Assembly: GCA_029532415.1 (NCBI GenBank)
Contig: JAQOTA010000069.1
Coordinates: 1,302,001-1,366,000 of the forward strand
Direction of reading: 5' to 3'
Length of the DNA stretch: 64,000 bases
Source of the DNA: Marasmius tenuissimus
Lineage: Eukaryota > Basidiomycota > Agaricomycetes > Agaricales > Marasmiaceae
Shown: positions 42,838-54,852 of the stretch, one piece after another
How positions within the stretch are numbered: position 1 is the stretch's first letter
Layout of the letters: the number at the start of each line of letters is the position of its first letter
The notes under the pieces: model-generated
Database searches by the model: none
Told to the model about the DNA's origin: nothing
Seen by the model: only the letters and a program-made list of their open reading frames with translations
Translations under genes and position numbers: made by a program

Positions 42838-45210
42838 TCAATCGAAATGCACACTTTTGACCTTTTTATTAGTCTGGCGCTCTACAAGAGTTAGCCAATT
42901 GCGCAATTTCTGATCTGTATCGCTCTTTTTACGAATTGGATATACCCATCCGTATGATGTTGCATCATCGAATAAGGTTAAAGCATATTTGTTTTGATAG
43001 TAAGAGCGAGTTGGATATTCTATCAAATCACCGTGCACGAGCTCAAGAGGCTCCTTAGCTCGTTTTGAGGATAAAGGGTACGATTTGGCAACCATTTTGC
43101 CTTTGGCACAGCCTCGGCATGGTTTCGTTTCTCCCTTTGAAGTAACCAACTTCGTTGGAAGCCCTTTAACATTATCCATTAATTTTCCTAAGACTCTGGG
43201 ATCACAGTGTCCCATACGTCTGTGCCATAATTCAGAAGTATTGAAAGATACAACAGATGTGAAGGAAGTTTCTCCCACAAGAACATTCGCGTTCATCCAT
43301 CGTAAAGGATCATCTTTATGGCTTGGGTAAAAGCTCATTAAACGAGAATCATCTTTCTTGCTCCGGATCGAAGTCTCTGGAGAGTCCAGTAAAGTATAGT
43401 AACCTATACTCCGGAACTTCCCACTAGAGATTAAACGATGTGGGCTGTCTGGATTATACATCACTGGGTATAACTTTGTGACTTGCGTCACTCCTGCGCT
43501 ATTGGTGTGTCGGATGAGGACAGTACCATAGCCTACTATTTGCACATTTGCTTTATCACCCGCTGATGTAGTAAGACCTATTGGCATTTCCAAGGTCTGA
43601 TAGTCTGAGAAATCCGTTTTATACGGAGTCATATGCGCTGATGCCCCACTATCAAGTAGCCAGGCATTTCGCGTATTTCTCACTTCACAATCACTCGAAA
43701 ATGCAGCAGAAAACGACTTATATTTCGTCGTTGCATATACAGAAGTAATACTACATTTCCTTGGTACTGAGTTCCTTAGGATATGATAGTTCTGCATCGA
43801 GGATTTAGTGAAAGTTTGACTATTAGAACTTTGAAACACTTGCCAGTCTCCACGATCGTTGCTTTCAGCCCAATCGTTATCAACTCCTTCAAGGCCATCT
43901 CCATAGTCACCATCATCAAAGTACCGTTCATGCCATTGAAGCGGTTCTTGATTCTGACTTTGGAATGTTTGGCGAACAAGAAGTTCTCGTCTTGTTCTGA
44001 GTTCTTCTTGATAACGTTGATTTGCGGCGTCTTCAACTTCTATCCAAGCTTCCAATTGGCGTTTATAGTTCTGCCATTGAACAAATCTCGTGGCTTGATA
44101 TGGCTGATTATCATTAACAACCATAGTGATATTGCCAATACTCGTGCCATTAGCAACGTGCAAGGGCATTCCATTGGTCCTTAATCCAATTACTGCAGGT
44201 CCATAATTTTCGAATTGAGAATTTCGGGGATCACTTGGAGATGTAACCCAGGGGTCAACCTCAGGTTGTTCATCTACCAGACTGAGTCTTTCCGGTTGAT
44301 CTGGTGGAGCAGTAGTTGGTCGAGAAGGTACTTCAATGTAATCCTCCTCTAAGGATTGTACGCCATAAAAAGATTCGGGAGAGCTTGGAGGTGTGTGAAC
44401 GACTTGGTCCTGCCATTGTCGTACTCGAGGTGGTGTAGTTGCGGGGCGATTTATGTATTCATGGGTAGTAAGGACTGGAGATTTGGAATGATTAAGTGAC
44501 TCGGCTAATTCCATGAAATCTCCAGGGTATATTCTTGGTCGTTCATTGAAGCGACCACCCTCGAGTTCTCTTCGAGGAATATCAGCCTGAGTCATGGGAA
44601 CAGACATTCTAATGTTGTTCATCCATTTGTACAAGTGCGTGTGCCAGTTATGAACATCTGGAAGACTAAGATGAGGGATAAAGCGAATCCAGCGCCTATT
44701 AAACCCTGGTTGTCTCCATTGAGATGTTCTAAATTGGCTCGCTCTTATGTCTGTCGTTCCGAATAACCATTTCCCTTCAAGACCAAGTTTGACTAACGAA
44801 TGCCAGAAGATAGGATTCAACACTTGTATAGGAAGTGTGAAGTTCTTCTTATTGACTCGGAAGGCTTCATCCACCGAAGTTGAACGAGGGTTTTTCACTC
44901 GTTGAACAAAATCTTCAACGGTGCTGATCCAATTTTTGTTATTGATTTCAGCTATAACCGTTGATAGGTGTTGAAGGTTCCAGGTTTGGTATTCGTAATG
45001 AAGCGTGAACTTGGTATCTTCTACTGTTTCCACATGTAATATCCTTTGTTGTATGCGTAATTCATGAAGAGCTTGACGAGGTGTCATATTATGCACTGCA
45101 TCTCTTCTGATAGCATACATAACGACATAATATTTGGTTCTGATCAGAATCCAGATCCAAAGATTGTGATCTGGTGTGCTGCGTATTAATTTATAACGCA
45201 TTCTGATCAT
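42838..45210 (-). pseudogene. Copia B protease, pre-integrase and integrase N-terminal part
   Basis: A 790-codon frame in the same register as its neighbours on both sides, separated by TGA codons. The protease motif is intact (LLDSGASAHMTPY, about 43640). The pre-integrase zinc region reads ELWHRRMGHC ... CRGCAKGKM, and the integrase begins VHGDLIEY. It ends at HFD-TGA-GGEF, where the copia norm is a residue (probably Arg, CGA) before GGEF; a C-to-T change would give this stop. Confidence 0.9.
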
Positions 45211-45333
45211 AGATTCCCTTAGTGCTATGTCGTTAGTCGTCTGATCTCCGAAGTCTCGGAACTCTTCGACAACAGGAATTGGGAGTCTAATCCCATTTAT
45301 TATATGTGGTCTATTATTCCTAAGGTTAACTCG

Positions 45334-46050
45334 TCACATCATGTTGTCATGTTGTTCTTTGTATTCTTGTAAGAATCGCCATTCAACTTTTCTATTGATG
45401 AGAGGTGGCTCTTTTATGTCATCTCCATCTTGAGAATAGTTTTCTGGTCTGAACAAATGAACAAGATCGGCGTGGTTCCTAGGAAACATAGAATCTGCCC
45501 ATGGTCCATAATCATCAGGAGGTGTTGAAACTGTTACTCGTATGTCTTCTTGTGTGGGTGATGCTACTTCGAGATTCTCACCTTGGTCAACTTCGTCCGC
45601 AGACGAAGTATGATTAGGTGTCGCCTCTCGTCGTGGCATTGTGAAGATGATTTCTTCATTACTATGGGCACCATAAGAGTATTCAGAACATGTATGACTA
45701 TCATTTGATGAATTATCAGATGAAGAGTCACTATCAGGTTCCGTCAGAGTATCAGAGATGTACACCAAAGATGGTATCTCATCTCCATCGCTGTCTATGT
45801 TTGAATTGGAAATAGTAGCCGAAGCGATAGCTTCTTCTACTTGTTGAACCTGTTCATCTAGTTGAACAGTTCGTCTATTGTTCCATTCTTGTACAGAGAT
45901 ATGCCGTACAGGACGACCTTCTCTGTCAGCAGCGATTCTCTCTTCTAGGCGTGCTTGTTGAAGATCATATGTGTTTTGGAACGGATTTGGTGCAGATGTG
46001 CTACCAGTGGGGTAGTGGTAGGACATATGAACGTTAACTGGCCCAGCCAT
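45334..46050 (-). pseudogene. Copia B middle ORF (between Gag and protease)
   Basis: 238 codons in frame with Gag (after the TGA at 46096-46098) and with the next ORF (after the TGA at 45334-45336). Acidic, Ser/Glu/Asp-rich, no known motif. Probably a spacer region of one original Gag-Pol polyprotein. Confidence 0.7.
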
Positions 46051-46095
46051 TTCCCGTTCAAAGACTGAGCTGATTTGCTCATTTACTGCATTAAT

Positions 46096-47205
46096 TCATT
46101 TCTGGTATTCAGAAGGTTTCTCAGAAGGTTCAAGTACCGCAGTGTGCGATTGTTGCCCCCCTTTTTGAGTATCCTTCTTCTTTCCTTTGCCTTTTCCTTT
46201 GCCTTTTCCTCCTTTCTTCTTTCCTTTCTTGGAAGAAGATCCACCTTGGTTCTGATTGTTCTGGTTATTGTTTTTATTATTGTTCTTCTTTTGATTTGCA
46301 GAAGTACCAGAACGAGACTGATCAGACCATTTAGGAGGAGAGTTAAATCTATTAACACCAGAAATTTTGGCGTTATGGGCAGTATAGGCAGCAGGACCAG
46401 AATGAATCCCATTCCTTCTATTCCATTCATTCGTAATTGCAGCAATCAAATCGGTAGGTTTAAGTTCTTCCTTCTTCATACGGGACACTTGCTGCTTGAA
46501 GAGTTGCCAGCGCTTTTCATTAAGCTTGGCTGTGATCATCAACCACAGTAAGTCGTCCGAAATATCTACTCCATGATCCTTAAGTTGGTCCCGAACAGTC
46601 AACATGTAACTGATCCCAGGGACTGGATTAAGGTGTTCAGGAAGTTGGACGTTATGCATGTCCATATATAGATTCATCATCTTCGAAGAAGATTGAACTC
46701 CAAACGTAGATTTGAGTTTAGATAAGGTTGAAATTACTGAAGTTTTATCAACATGCGCGTCGTGAGCACGACGAGTGCGCATTTTGATAATACCAATTAC
46801 TTTGTTACGCCTAGAAGTCCACTCAATTAGAGCGGTAGCTTCCCCTGAAGTAGCAGGAGAGGATGTTTCTGGCATTTCTTCATCCAAGGCTTGAGGTATG
46901 CCTTGGGTAAAGAGGTAACCCTCAAGTAATCGGTACCAATCTTCGAAATTCGAACCATCATCTAGCAAAACTGGAATGATACTGATTCCTCCTGACCCAG
47001 CAGGAAAGTTGCTGTCCGCAACCTGAGAGTACAACGGTTCCGTATTGTAGTTAAAAACTTCTACAGAATTTTCTACTTCTGTTCCCAGAGTATATCCCGG
47101 CGTATTGCGAACAAACGTCGTTGGGGGATTACCACTTGGGGAATGAGAAGCAGACCTTGATCCTGATTGAGACATATTGAGGTCTGCCAAAAGTCCCGTG
47201 AGCAT
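46096..47205 (-). CDS. Copia B Gag
   Basis: About 370 codons from ATG 47205 (MLTGLLADLN) or the inner MSQSGSRSASH at 47175. The core has DGSNFEDWYRLLEGYL and DLLWLMITAKLNEKRWQLF, matching the copia-type Gag (UBN2-like) pattern. The C-terminus is Asn/Gln/Lys-rich (KKNNNKNNN..) and ends in a KGKGKGK tract with no CCHC knuckle. The stop at 46096-46098 is TGA and the frame continues open beyond it. Confidence 0.85.
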   Translation of the reverse strand: MLTGLLADLNMSQSGSRSASHSPSGNPPTTFVRNTPGYTLGTEVENSVEVFNYNTEPLYSQVADSNFPAGSGGISIIPVLLDDGSNFEDWYRLLEGYLFTQGIPQALDEEMPETSSPATSGEATALIEWTSRRNKVIGIIKMRTRRAHDAHVDKTSVISTLSKLKSTFGVQSSSKMMNLYMDMHNVQLPEHLNPVPGISYMLTVRDQLKDHGVDISDDLLWLMITAKLNEKRWQLFKQQVSRMKKEELKPTDLIAAITNEWNRRNGIHSGPAAYTAHNAKISGVNRFNSPPKWSDQSRSGTSANQKKNNNKNNNQNNQNQGGSSSKKGKKKGGKGKGKGKGKKKDTQKGGQQSHTAVLEPSEKPSEYQK

Positions 47206-47214
47206 ACTCTTCAA

Positions 47215-48212
47215 ATATAGAAGGGTGGAGCCAAGAGAGTGTCAATTGACAAAGGCTTCTAAGAAGCACCCATAAATAAATAGGGTTCAATGCACACCGA
47301 GAAATGCTCCAAAGGTCTAGGACTTTTAACAGGCTGTATGCGTCAAGCAGATCATGGGGTGTACCGCGTGCAGGTAGTGCAGAAGAGTTAATCTGGTTAC
47401 AAAGCCCTGCCCAATTGCTAGGGTCTTACAACGTTCCCAGTGTGTATCGGTGTCTGGTGTCCCATCATGCTATCTGGTCTCAACCCCAGACTAGCAAAAG
47501 TATGAGTGATCAGCTCATACTATCCGAATGACCCATAGAAAGTTATTATTAAACCTAGTCATCCATATGAATTGAGTTCATGCACCCTCTGCCTTAGGCA
47601 TGTCGGTGACCAGAAAGCAATCATAGGTGAGCTAGAGTTTAACAATAACGTGGAAGAGAGGGGTCATCGGGAGGGGAGTCCCTGTACATACTAAAGTGGC
47701 CATGTGATACCGTAAAACTGTATAGTATCAAAACCTAGTTGTAAGGAGATCAAATCTCCCAGCATGTATTTCATGCCCGGTCTTTCGACCGTCAGGAATC
47801 ATGGCGAGTTGGTTTATAAGCACAACCCCATAGACCCCTAAACGATGCCTCATTGTGAGGATCATCGCCAACCATTGGTTTTCATCGGCATTAGGCAGTG
47901 ATAATATAAGATCAAAGCCCAATCCGGGTTATCAGCAGGGAGACAGAGCCGCTTACGCGGATAGGTCTATGCCGAAGAAGATGAAGCCAAGACAGTATGT
48001 ACATGTGTTCGTGCAACATGCAACAGTACAGGGACGTAGTGGATAGGTGTGAAGGGAACTAACAACCCTTGACCTTGACACCAGACAATGACAAGCCCGT
48101 CATCGCTAGAGACTTCCATAACCCATGTAGGTTACAGGTCGTCTGCTAGGATGGTGGCGACACACGGGAGCTAGGCTACTCCGATCATAACATCGACCTG
48201 ACCACCGCTTGC
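47215..48212. other. Long leader of copia B
   Basis: About 1 kb between the primer site and gag with no long frame. Copia A has under 350 bases here. It may hold packaging or translation signals, or inserted DNA. Confidence 0.5.
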
Positions 48213-48225
48213 GGGGCCCATAACC
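48213..48225 (-). other. Primer binding site of copia B
   Basis: The minus strand reads GGTTATGGGCCCC immediately inside the 5' LTR, the same half-tRNA-iMet type of site as copia A. Confidence 0.75.
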
Positions 48226-48743
48226 TGATGAGCCAGCATAGTTAAAGTGCACAGTGGGTATAACGAAGTAAACCTCACATGGGTAATACACAGAGTGTTC
48301 TTGTAGTCTTGAAATGCTTGAGAAGAGGTGATAATCGAGTAGATTGTCCTAAGGCTTAAGGCCTTTCGTCCAGTCTTTTATACATAAGTTTCTGGTACAT
48401 GTAATGAGTATTACACTAACTGAAACTACTACTAGAAGTAGGTATTCGGCCCTAAAGGCGTAAAAGACATTAGTACTGTGTAAGTACTTCTACCATGAAT
48501 GGTAGTATGCTTGGTGAGCATAGTTGTGTTTGCCTCATGTATTGGAGGCTCTACTTATGCTATTGGATAGCGACTGTCTATAGTGTCATATATGATGAAA
48601 CTAGATGTACATAGTAAGATACGTAGACAGAGACGTAGTACTTGCATGAGGACGCAAGTGTTCTAGAGGCGTAGCTCTATAAATAGTGTGACGCGTAAAC
48701 AACACGTCAACAGTGTATCACATGATTTCCATCATGTTCAACA
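48226..48743 (-). repeat. Copia B 5' LTR
   Basis: 518 bp; no difference from the LTR at 39288-39805 was found by eye. Confidence 0.93.
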
Positions 48744-48748
48744 GCTGG

Positions 48749-50690
48749 GTGACCAATGGTAGAAAAGAGGGAGCCAGAATGCAAGGGTTTTGCCTCCACC
48801 AGTGGGGAGTCATACCCAATGAAGAATATGTTGGTGTTATCTGGCGTGAACTGGTGAAAACCGAGTCAAGGTCGCCCCACCAAAAGAACGTCAGGATACA
48901 TCGGAAGAAGGCGGATGTGTTCTGTTATATTGGTGCTATCTGACACATGCTGGTGGACAGAGTAGTGGGTTCCTTTCACTGGATTTCATCAGGCCTTGTC
49001 GGATGGTATCGCAATTCACCATTAATTCTGATTGTCACTGATCACGGTGCTACTGAACAGGCGTCCTGGTGTATACCCCACGGGCCCATATTCCACTGCT
49101 CCCTCTCTCCTCTCGTCCCTACCCTGCTGCCAACTCGATTCACCACCCACCTTATCCGTCCCAGTCGTCCCTCCTAAAACCAAAAACCAAATTGTAGGGG
49201 ATGCAGCGTCTGTGAGACCTAGGAAAGAACTGTTTAGAACCAGAGATTATGGTGTAAATGCATGACGTACATAGAGATTGGGGTGGTAAATTCTGCACGA
49301 GTTGTATGTCATATGAGAGAGCTGAGCAGAGAATAATAGGACATCCTTACAAAATTCCGGCATACCGTGCTGTTGCCCAGCTACATCTTCGCCCGCTTTC
49401 TGTTATGTGCAACTATGTGCCTCGGCCTGCAATGGTCATTGTGTGTGAAACTTACCTCAATACCTGGATCTTAGAACTAAAGAGAAGTAGAACACATCTT
49501 GTAAGAGATCTCCTTGTATATTTAGTACAAAAAGACTGACCAAATGTTTGAACCATCCTAATTTCCTGCCTACAGATGCCTACTATGATCTCGCCATCCA
49601 GAGGGATATTGCAATACTTTGATGGACTTGAGAACGTTGCTATGGATCGAATATGCAGGGAAGAGAGGAGAGGAATGGGGGATCATGATGGTATGAGACG
49701 AAGGAGCAACAGAGGGCAGCCTGGGCAAAGGGCTTATTTGGGATCACGCGCACGGGCCGATCGAGTTGTACTTCGGACTTCGGGTCAAGACACAAAGTAA
49801 ATCAAGGATCAAGATACAAATTCACTACGAAAGCGATGGGCTAGAGGAGACGGGACATTGGAAAAGGTCAGTTTCACGTCAGAAATCATCGGATTTTCAC
49901 TGCTCGGTCAGATGGCATCCGTCAGCGTCAGTTGGCGCCAACGGACTTCTCATTGGGAGTCATACAGTGCTCTGGCCTCATAGTATGCTTTCCCCTGCCT
50001 TCTACTGATAGTCATGAAGCTTCTCTATCCCAAAAACCTCACACAACTCCCTTTTTGCAGCCTCTAGGCGACTTTCATTGATTTTTTTGAGGTCCAACGG
50101 TGCCATGGTGGCTCTGCTGTGAAATAGAGGGGTGATGATTGGTATGGTCCATTGCGGGCTCAAAGGGTGAAATTTGAAAAAATAAGAACATGGATTGATT
50201 TATATTTGTGAGGCCATTGTCCTATGTACATGAGGAGGGGAAAGGGATAGGTTAACAGAGAAGAGGTTCAGGTCAAGTTGTCGTTGAGAAGGGAAGTCAA
50301 GTTGATTATGTCAGCAGATTTTGACCCAGCCAAAACCCCATGTTTGATACCAGTTGCTTCGCGTGGACACAAGGTACGAGGGTCCGTGAAGTGACTGAGT
50401 CTCAAGTCTAGCCTGAGGCCATGTCAGGTCCAGGTTCACATGAATCAAACTGACTCAAAATTTAAGATGGGGACGACGCTGTGCAGATTTTGTATGCATG
50501 GTACATAGAGGGATGTTGAATTGAGTTTGAATTTGACCTCACATGTATGATATCAGTAGAGGTAACAATACAATGCTATGGTAAACTATCTAACAAAAAC
50601 AACAAGGGGATCCCACCGGGTATAGCAAAAAAGCCTACTAAACGAAGCCGACTTAACAAGGCATAGACATGGTCCATCTCATGACAAGGT
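48749..50690. other. Region of unknown content
   Basis: Continues the DNA that copia B interrupted. Short plus-strand frames (49258-49539, 49576-49800) show no motif. From about 50440 it matches the flank of the F-box gene near 27040. No gene could be supported. Confidence 0.4.
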
Positions 50691-50814
50691 AATGAGCTGT
50701 ACAGAAATGAGTGCGAAGCACGCCTTGGAGAAATCCAGGAACAATTGGCTTACCTCGATGTCAAAGGTTGAGTGGACACTACTCACCCTCCTATTGGTCT
50801 ATCTTCTTGAACAA

Positions 50815-51805
50815 TATATCCATTGCAAGTCCAGCAGCCCTGAAGCACTGCAGGGAACTGGAGAATACCATCATGTCCACCTCGCCTTTTGCCATGATGA
50901 CGAGATTAAATAATTGTAAACGCGCAACTGCAGTGGTAACTAGGTCGTCACTTTCTGGCACCCTGAACACAATTGTATTGACGAGAGCTCTTTTACTGCT
51001 TGTGTGGTAGTGCATGGTGAAGGAGAGATCTTTGAGGGAAGGAAGGAAAGAGTCTGTGATACTTGAGTGATAGAAGGGTCAGAGAAATGATGGCGTAACA
51101 ATCCTGTTTCCACCCATGCACTCTCCTGCACATGGAGGTTTGTGAGAGTCGGAGTAAGTCTTAGGAGTGATGATACCTGTGCCTCAGAAGGAGGCAGGCT
51201 ATCCAATGTGAGAGAAGTGATTGTGTAAGAGGAGCGGGATAGAAATGTTTCGAGGGGGTTAAGATCAAAGCTCTTCCAATCTGGAGTCTAAGTGTCCGAT
51301 CGACGGATTTCGAGCTTGGCCAACGACAGAAGAGTGAGCATTTGAAGCATGTCGGACACTTCTACTTCTTCACCAGCTGTGATAAGCAATCGTTGGACTC
51401 AAGGAAGGATGAGATGTTCATTCATGTAGGTGGAATTGTCCGGAAGTCCCCCGTCCAGCGTAGGTCTATTTGGTGCACATCAGTGCAACCCTTTAGAATT
51501 TGTTGTGTGGAAGATGTGTATGAATTGTGGAAACAGAGTGACCTGATTTGATGTTAAGGGAAGTCGTTTGCAAGCCAAAAATCCGGTCTTATGCCGAGCA
51601 AACTGAGGGAAGGACAGTTGGCAAACACTGTATCTGATCTCTCCCCAGGTTCGCTGTTGATCGTCAAACACACCAACTTTGAGAGATGATTCCTGAGATT
51701 CTGGAAGGTGGAGAGACAGAGTAGATCATGGGCGCAATTCAAATCATGCCATCGCTCTGAATCATTTAGAAGACATCCTATTGTGGCTATGACCTTGTCT
51801 AGCTG
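50815..51805 (-). pseudogene. F-box gene relic cut by copia A2
   Basis: Pieces of the family protein remain in different frames: the C-terminal block (SLTLD-like MDSLPPSEAQVSSLLR at about 51170) and a middle block (LDKVIATIGCLLNDSERWHDL at about 51750). Several frame breaks and stops separate them. The 5' part with the F-box itself is missing, because the copia LTR starts at 51806 in the middle of the gene. Confidence 0.75.
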
Positions 51806-51995
51806 TGTTGAGGCAGAAATCCTGCCCATGCAGTGGCAGCATGGGGCAGACTAGCTCACCTGGAGATAGGCTTAGAGGCAGCAACGAGAGTAGTAAAAGT
51901 ACTAGTATTGCATGTAGATACAGAGCTACTTATATACTATACAGAGGTGGCTGTAGCTACTATAACAGGAGTGACTAGAAATAGCATAGATCATA
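51806..51995 (-). repeat. Copia A2 LTR fragment
   Basis: Matches the first 190 or so bases (plus order) of the copia A LTR. The rest is deleted. Confidence 0.85.
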
Positions 51996-53745
51996 TTCTT
52001 CACCAGTCTCACAATCTTTGCAGATGAAGAGACCTGCATCAGAAGTCAGGCATTTGAAGCCCATTACTTCCATGGACAAATTAAGAGTACACCACCACTC
52101 AACAGTGGCTTGCTTCAGTCCATATAATGCATGACAAAGATGATAGACTTTGCCTTCCTGACCCTTAACCTTGAAACCTTCAGGTTGATCCATATAGATC
52201 TCTTCTTTAAGCTTGCTATTGAGAAAAGCGTTCTTTACATCCAATGCTTGAATGTGCCAGTTTTTGAGAGCTGCTAGTGCAAGCATCATCTGTATGGTTT
52301 CAAACTGCACAACTGGTGAGAAGATCTCATCAAAGTCAACACCTTCAACTTGAGAGAAACCCTTGGCAACAAGTCAAGCTTTCTTTTGACTGTCTGACTT
52401 TATGTCAAACACCCATCTATTCTTGACAGCCTTGTGACCTTTAGGTAGGTCAACCAATTCAAAGACCTTGCGCTTGCGAAGAGCCTCTAGTTCATTGCGG
52501 CAAGCAGCCTTCCATTCTCGCTGCTGCTCAGCTGGCAGCTTCAGTATGTCATGGAGAGTCCACTCTCGAATGTTAGACATATCAGTGAGGTCATCATGAA
52601 CAGGAACTGCCCGATTTAAGAGATAAATCATGAAACCTACTACCCCTTCCTGGGATAATTGTTGCACTAAGCTATTGGGCTGACTCCCCCTGGAGTTACT
52701 CATGGTAGACAGACTGGCATGATTAGTCCCAGGAACTTTTCTAGGTCTGCCTCTCCCACAAGTAGTAGGTGGATCCATGGGTTCTCTATCACCCGTGGCA
52801 TCTCTCCATGTAGAAGTTTTCTCCATATCACGCACAATGCGTGAGGGATTATTTGGGTCCTGTTGTTCACCAAATATGTTATCAGGTTGCTTAGTACCCA
52901 TCCGATTTCTGCCTGAATGCCTTGGAGGTGGAGTCTGCTCTTGTCCACCCACTGGTGTAGGTGGCCTGGGAGGCTGAATCAGAGGATCAGGATCAGGATC
53001 AGGATGTTCACCCTGAGGTACAGTACCATCTCCATCATCATCATGTGGAGATTCCGATCGCTTTGGAAGGTTCTCGGGAGGATAAAGATCATCATCAGAC
53101 AAATCATCATCACTATTCAAACAGAAGTTGGGATTTTCACACAATACCAGCGGTATTTCAGGGATTTCACCCACTGGGGTAAAGCCATGAGGCTTCTTAT
53201 CAGAACACCTCGGGAACAAGTTTTCATCGAACAGAGCAGTAGCGCTTTTGAAGATAGCATTATTGGACATCTTCATAAAGACACATCCTTTCATGCCTTC
53301 CTGAAAACCGATAAAGGTCATCAGTTCCAAACGTGGAGATCACTTGTTAACTCGATGCTTTTCTGGAATAAACACATATGCTGCACATCCAAAGACTTGG
53401 AGATCAGAAACATCCAGTGCACTACCATGTAACTTCTCATGTGGGTCAACCAATGTAAACACTGGGACAGCGTCTCATTGTGAAGTACAACGGCGTGCAA
53501 CACACAGAATTCCCACCAAGAAGGTGGAAGACAAGCATCAAAGCAAAGAGCTTAAGCTTTCTTGACAATGGTCCAGTTCAACCATTCTGCATGACCATTC
53601 TGTTCCGGTGTATATGGAATGCTGGTCAGAATTTTGATACCGTGCTCCTTCAGTACATCATCGAAGGCATCCAATTTGTACTCTCCCCCTCCATCAGACA
53701 TCCATTCCTTAATATCAATACCAAATTGAACCTTCACCATAGCGA
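51996..53745 (-). pseudogene. Copia A2 pol remains
   Basis: RT piece (QALDVKNAFLNSKLKEEIYMD) and integrase C-terminal part with the acidic linker, readable in several short frames. Stops and shifts match decay of copia A sequence. No intact active site survives for RT, since the YVDD region lies at the deletion edge. Confidence 0.85.
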
Positions 53746-54852
53746 TGTAAAGTGCCACTCGCGGTGTATAATAAAATCTAACTCGTAGGTCAAATCCTCC
53801 CAACACTCAAGAGCGTAGCTGAAGGGTGCGGGAATCAGGGATTGGCGTTGATTGTAGGTTCCGCTCTTAGCCAGACTGCAATGGTAGGCTGAAGGAAATC
53901 TGACTCAAGGAACTATCCAACTGAGGTAGCTTCGCCTCTGAAACCAGTTCAGAGGTCAAAAGTGGGGTTCAGAAGAGAGGTTTATAGGTTGTTTTGGGGA
54001 GTGTAGAGTTTGTTTGGTGCTTCAGAAGTGCGTTCTTAGGCTTCAACTAGCTTCAGAACCACTCAAACAGTGAGGTGCAACAAGACAATCAAATCAAACA
54101 ATGGCAATAAAGACTCCAATCAAGTCTGTCAATAACTGAAGACCAACTGTCAACAGCGAACAATATCCTCAGCCCAATTAGCTTTGGAAGTTCAACAATA
54201 GCTCAGCCAGTCAAGTCGGTGTTGCAGACAAACAATGGCAAAGTCAAGGTTAAGGTCAAGCAAGTGTTCAATGGATTTTCTAGTTCTGGGCAAACAAAGT
54301 TCTATTCTGTTCTAATGTCTCTCCAGAAGTGCTCCCGAGTCAACTACCCAACAAGTGGAATAGCTTCGTATCCTCTGAATACTAATCGTACAGATTGCTT
54401 GGGGATTCTTGATGAAAACCCCACTGCTTATATACTCTAGGATGCTCTAATTCTACCGAATTGTACAAATATCAAATAAACCATGCCTCGGAGGCATAAA
54501 CTACCTACTTTGGAATATACTGGGAGAGTTTTGTGTTTAATCTATGCTTTTGAACCCCAAAGTCAAAACCAACAATTTGCTTTGGAAGTATCATCAGCCT
54601 CGAACATTCTCTAACATTCTTTTCTTCCGGGTCTCTCCTATCGATGGTTCCGTTCTGCCTATCTGCCTCTGCAGCATTGATTCTCCGGTTCTAGACTCTT
54701 CAATTGTCATAGGTCATCTTGTTCTGCCTGCCTCTGAAGGGTATACCCCCTTCATCTGAAGCAAAGTACGTGCCTCCGAAGTGCTACTAGATGCCTATAT
54801 TCATGGAGTTACCCAGCCGTCCATAGCCAGGTTGATATCCTTTCTGTAGCTC

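Larger units (their letters stand above)
39288..48743 (-). mobile_element. Ty1/copia retrotransposon B
   Basis: Full-length element with 518-bp LTRs (39288-39805 and 48226-48743), target duplication GCTGG on both sides (39283-39287, 48744-48748), a half-tRNA-Met primer site before the 5' LTR and a polypurine tract (GAGGGGGAG) before the 3' LTR. The two LTRs look identical when read line by line. Yet the coding part has three in-frame TGA codons, a frameshift in RT and a MITE in RNase H. Confidence 0.94.

Noticed and set aside
46096..46098. Programmed gag-pol stop readthrough in copia B
   Set aside because: Two more TGA codons, a frameshift and a MITE follow; decay is simpler, though readthrough cannot be excluded without a family consensus.
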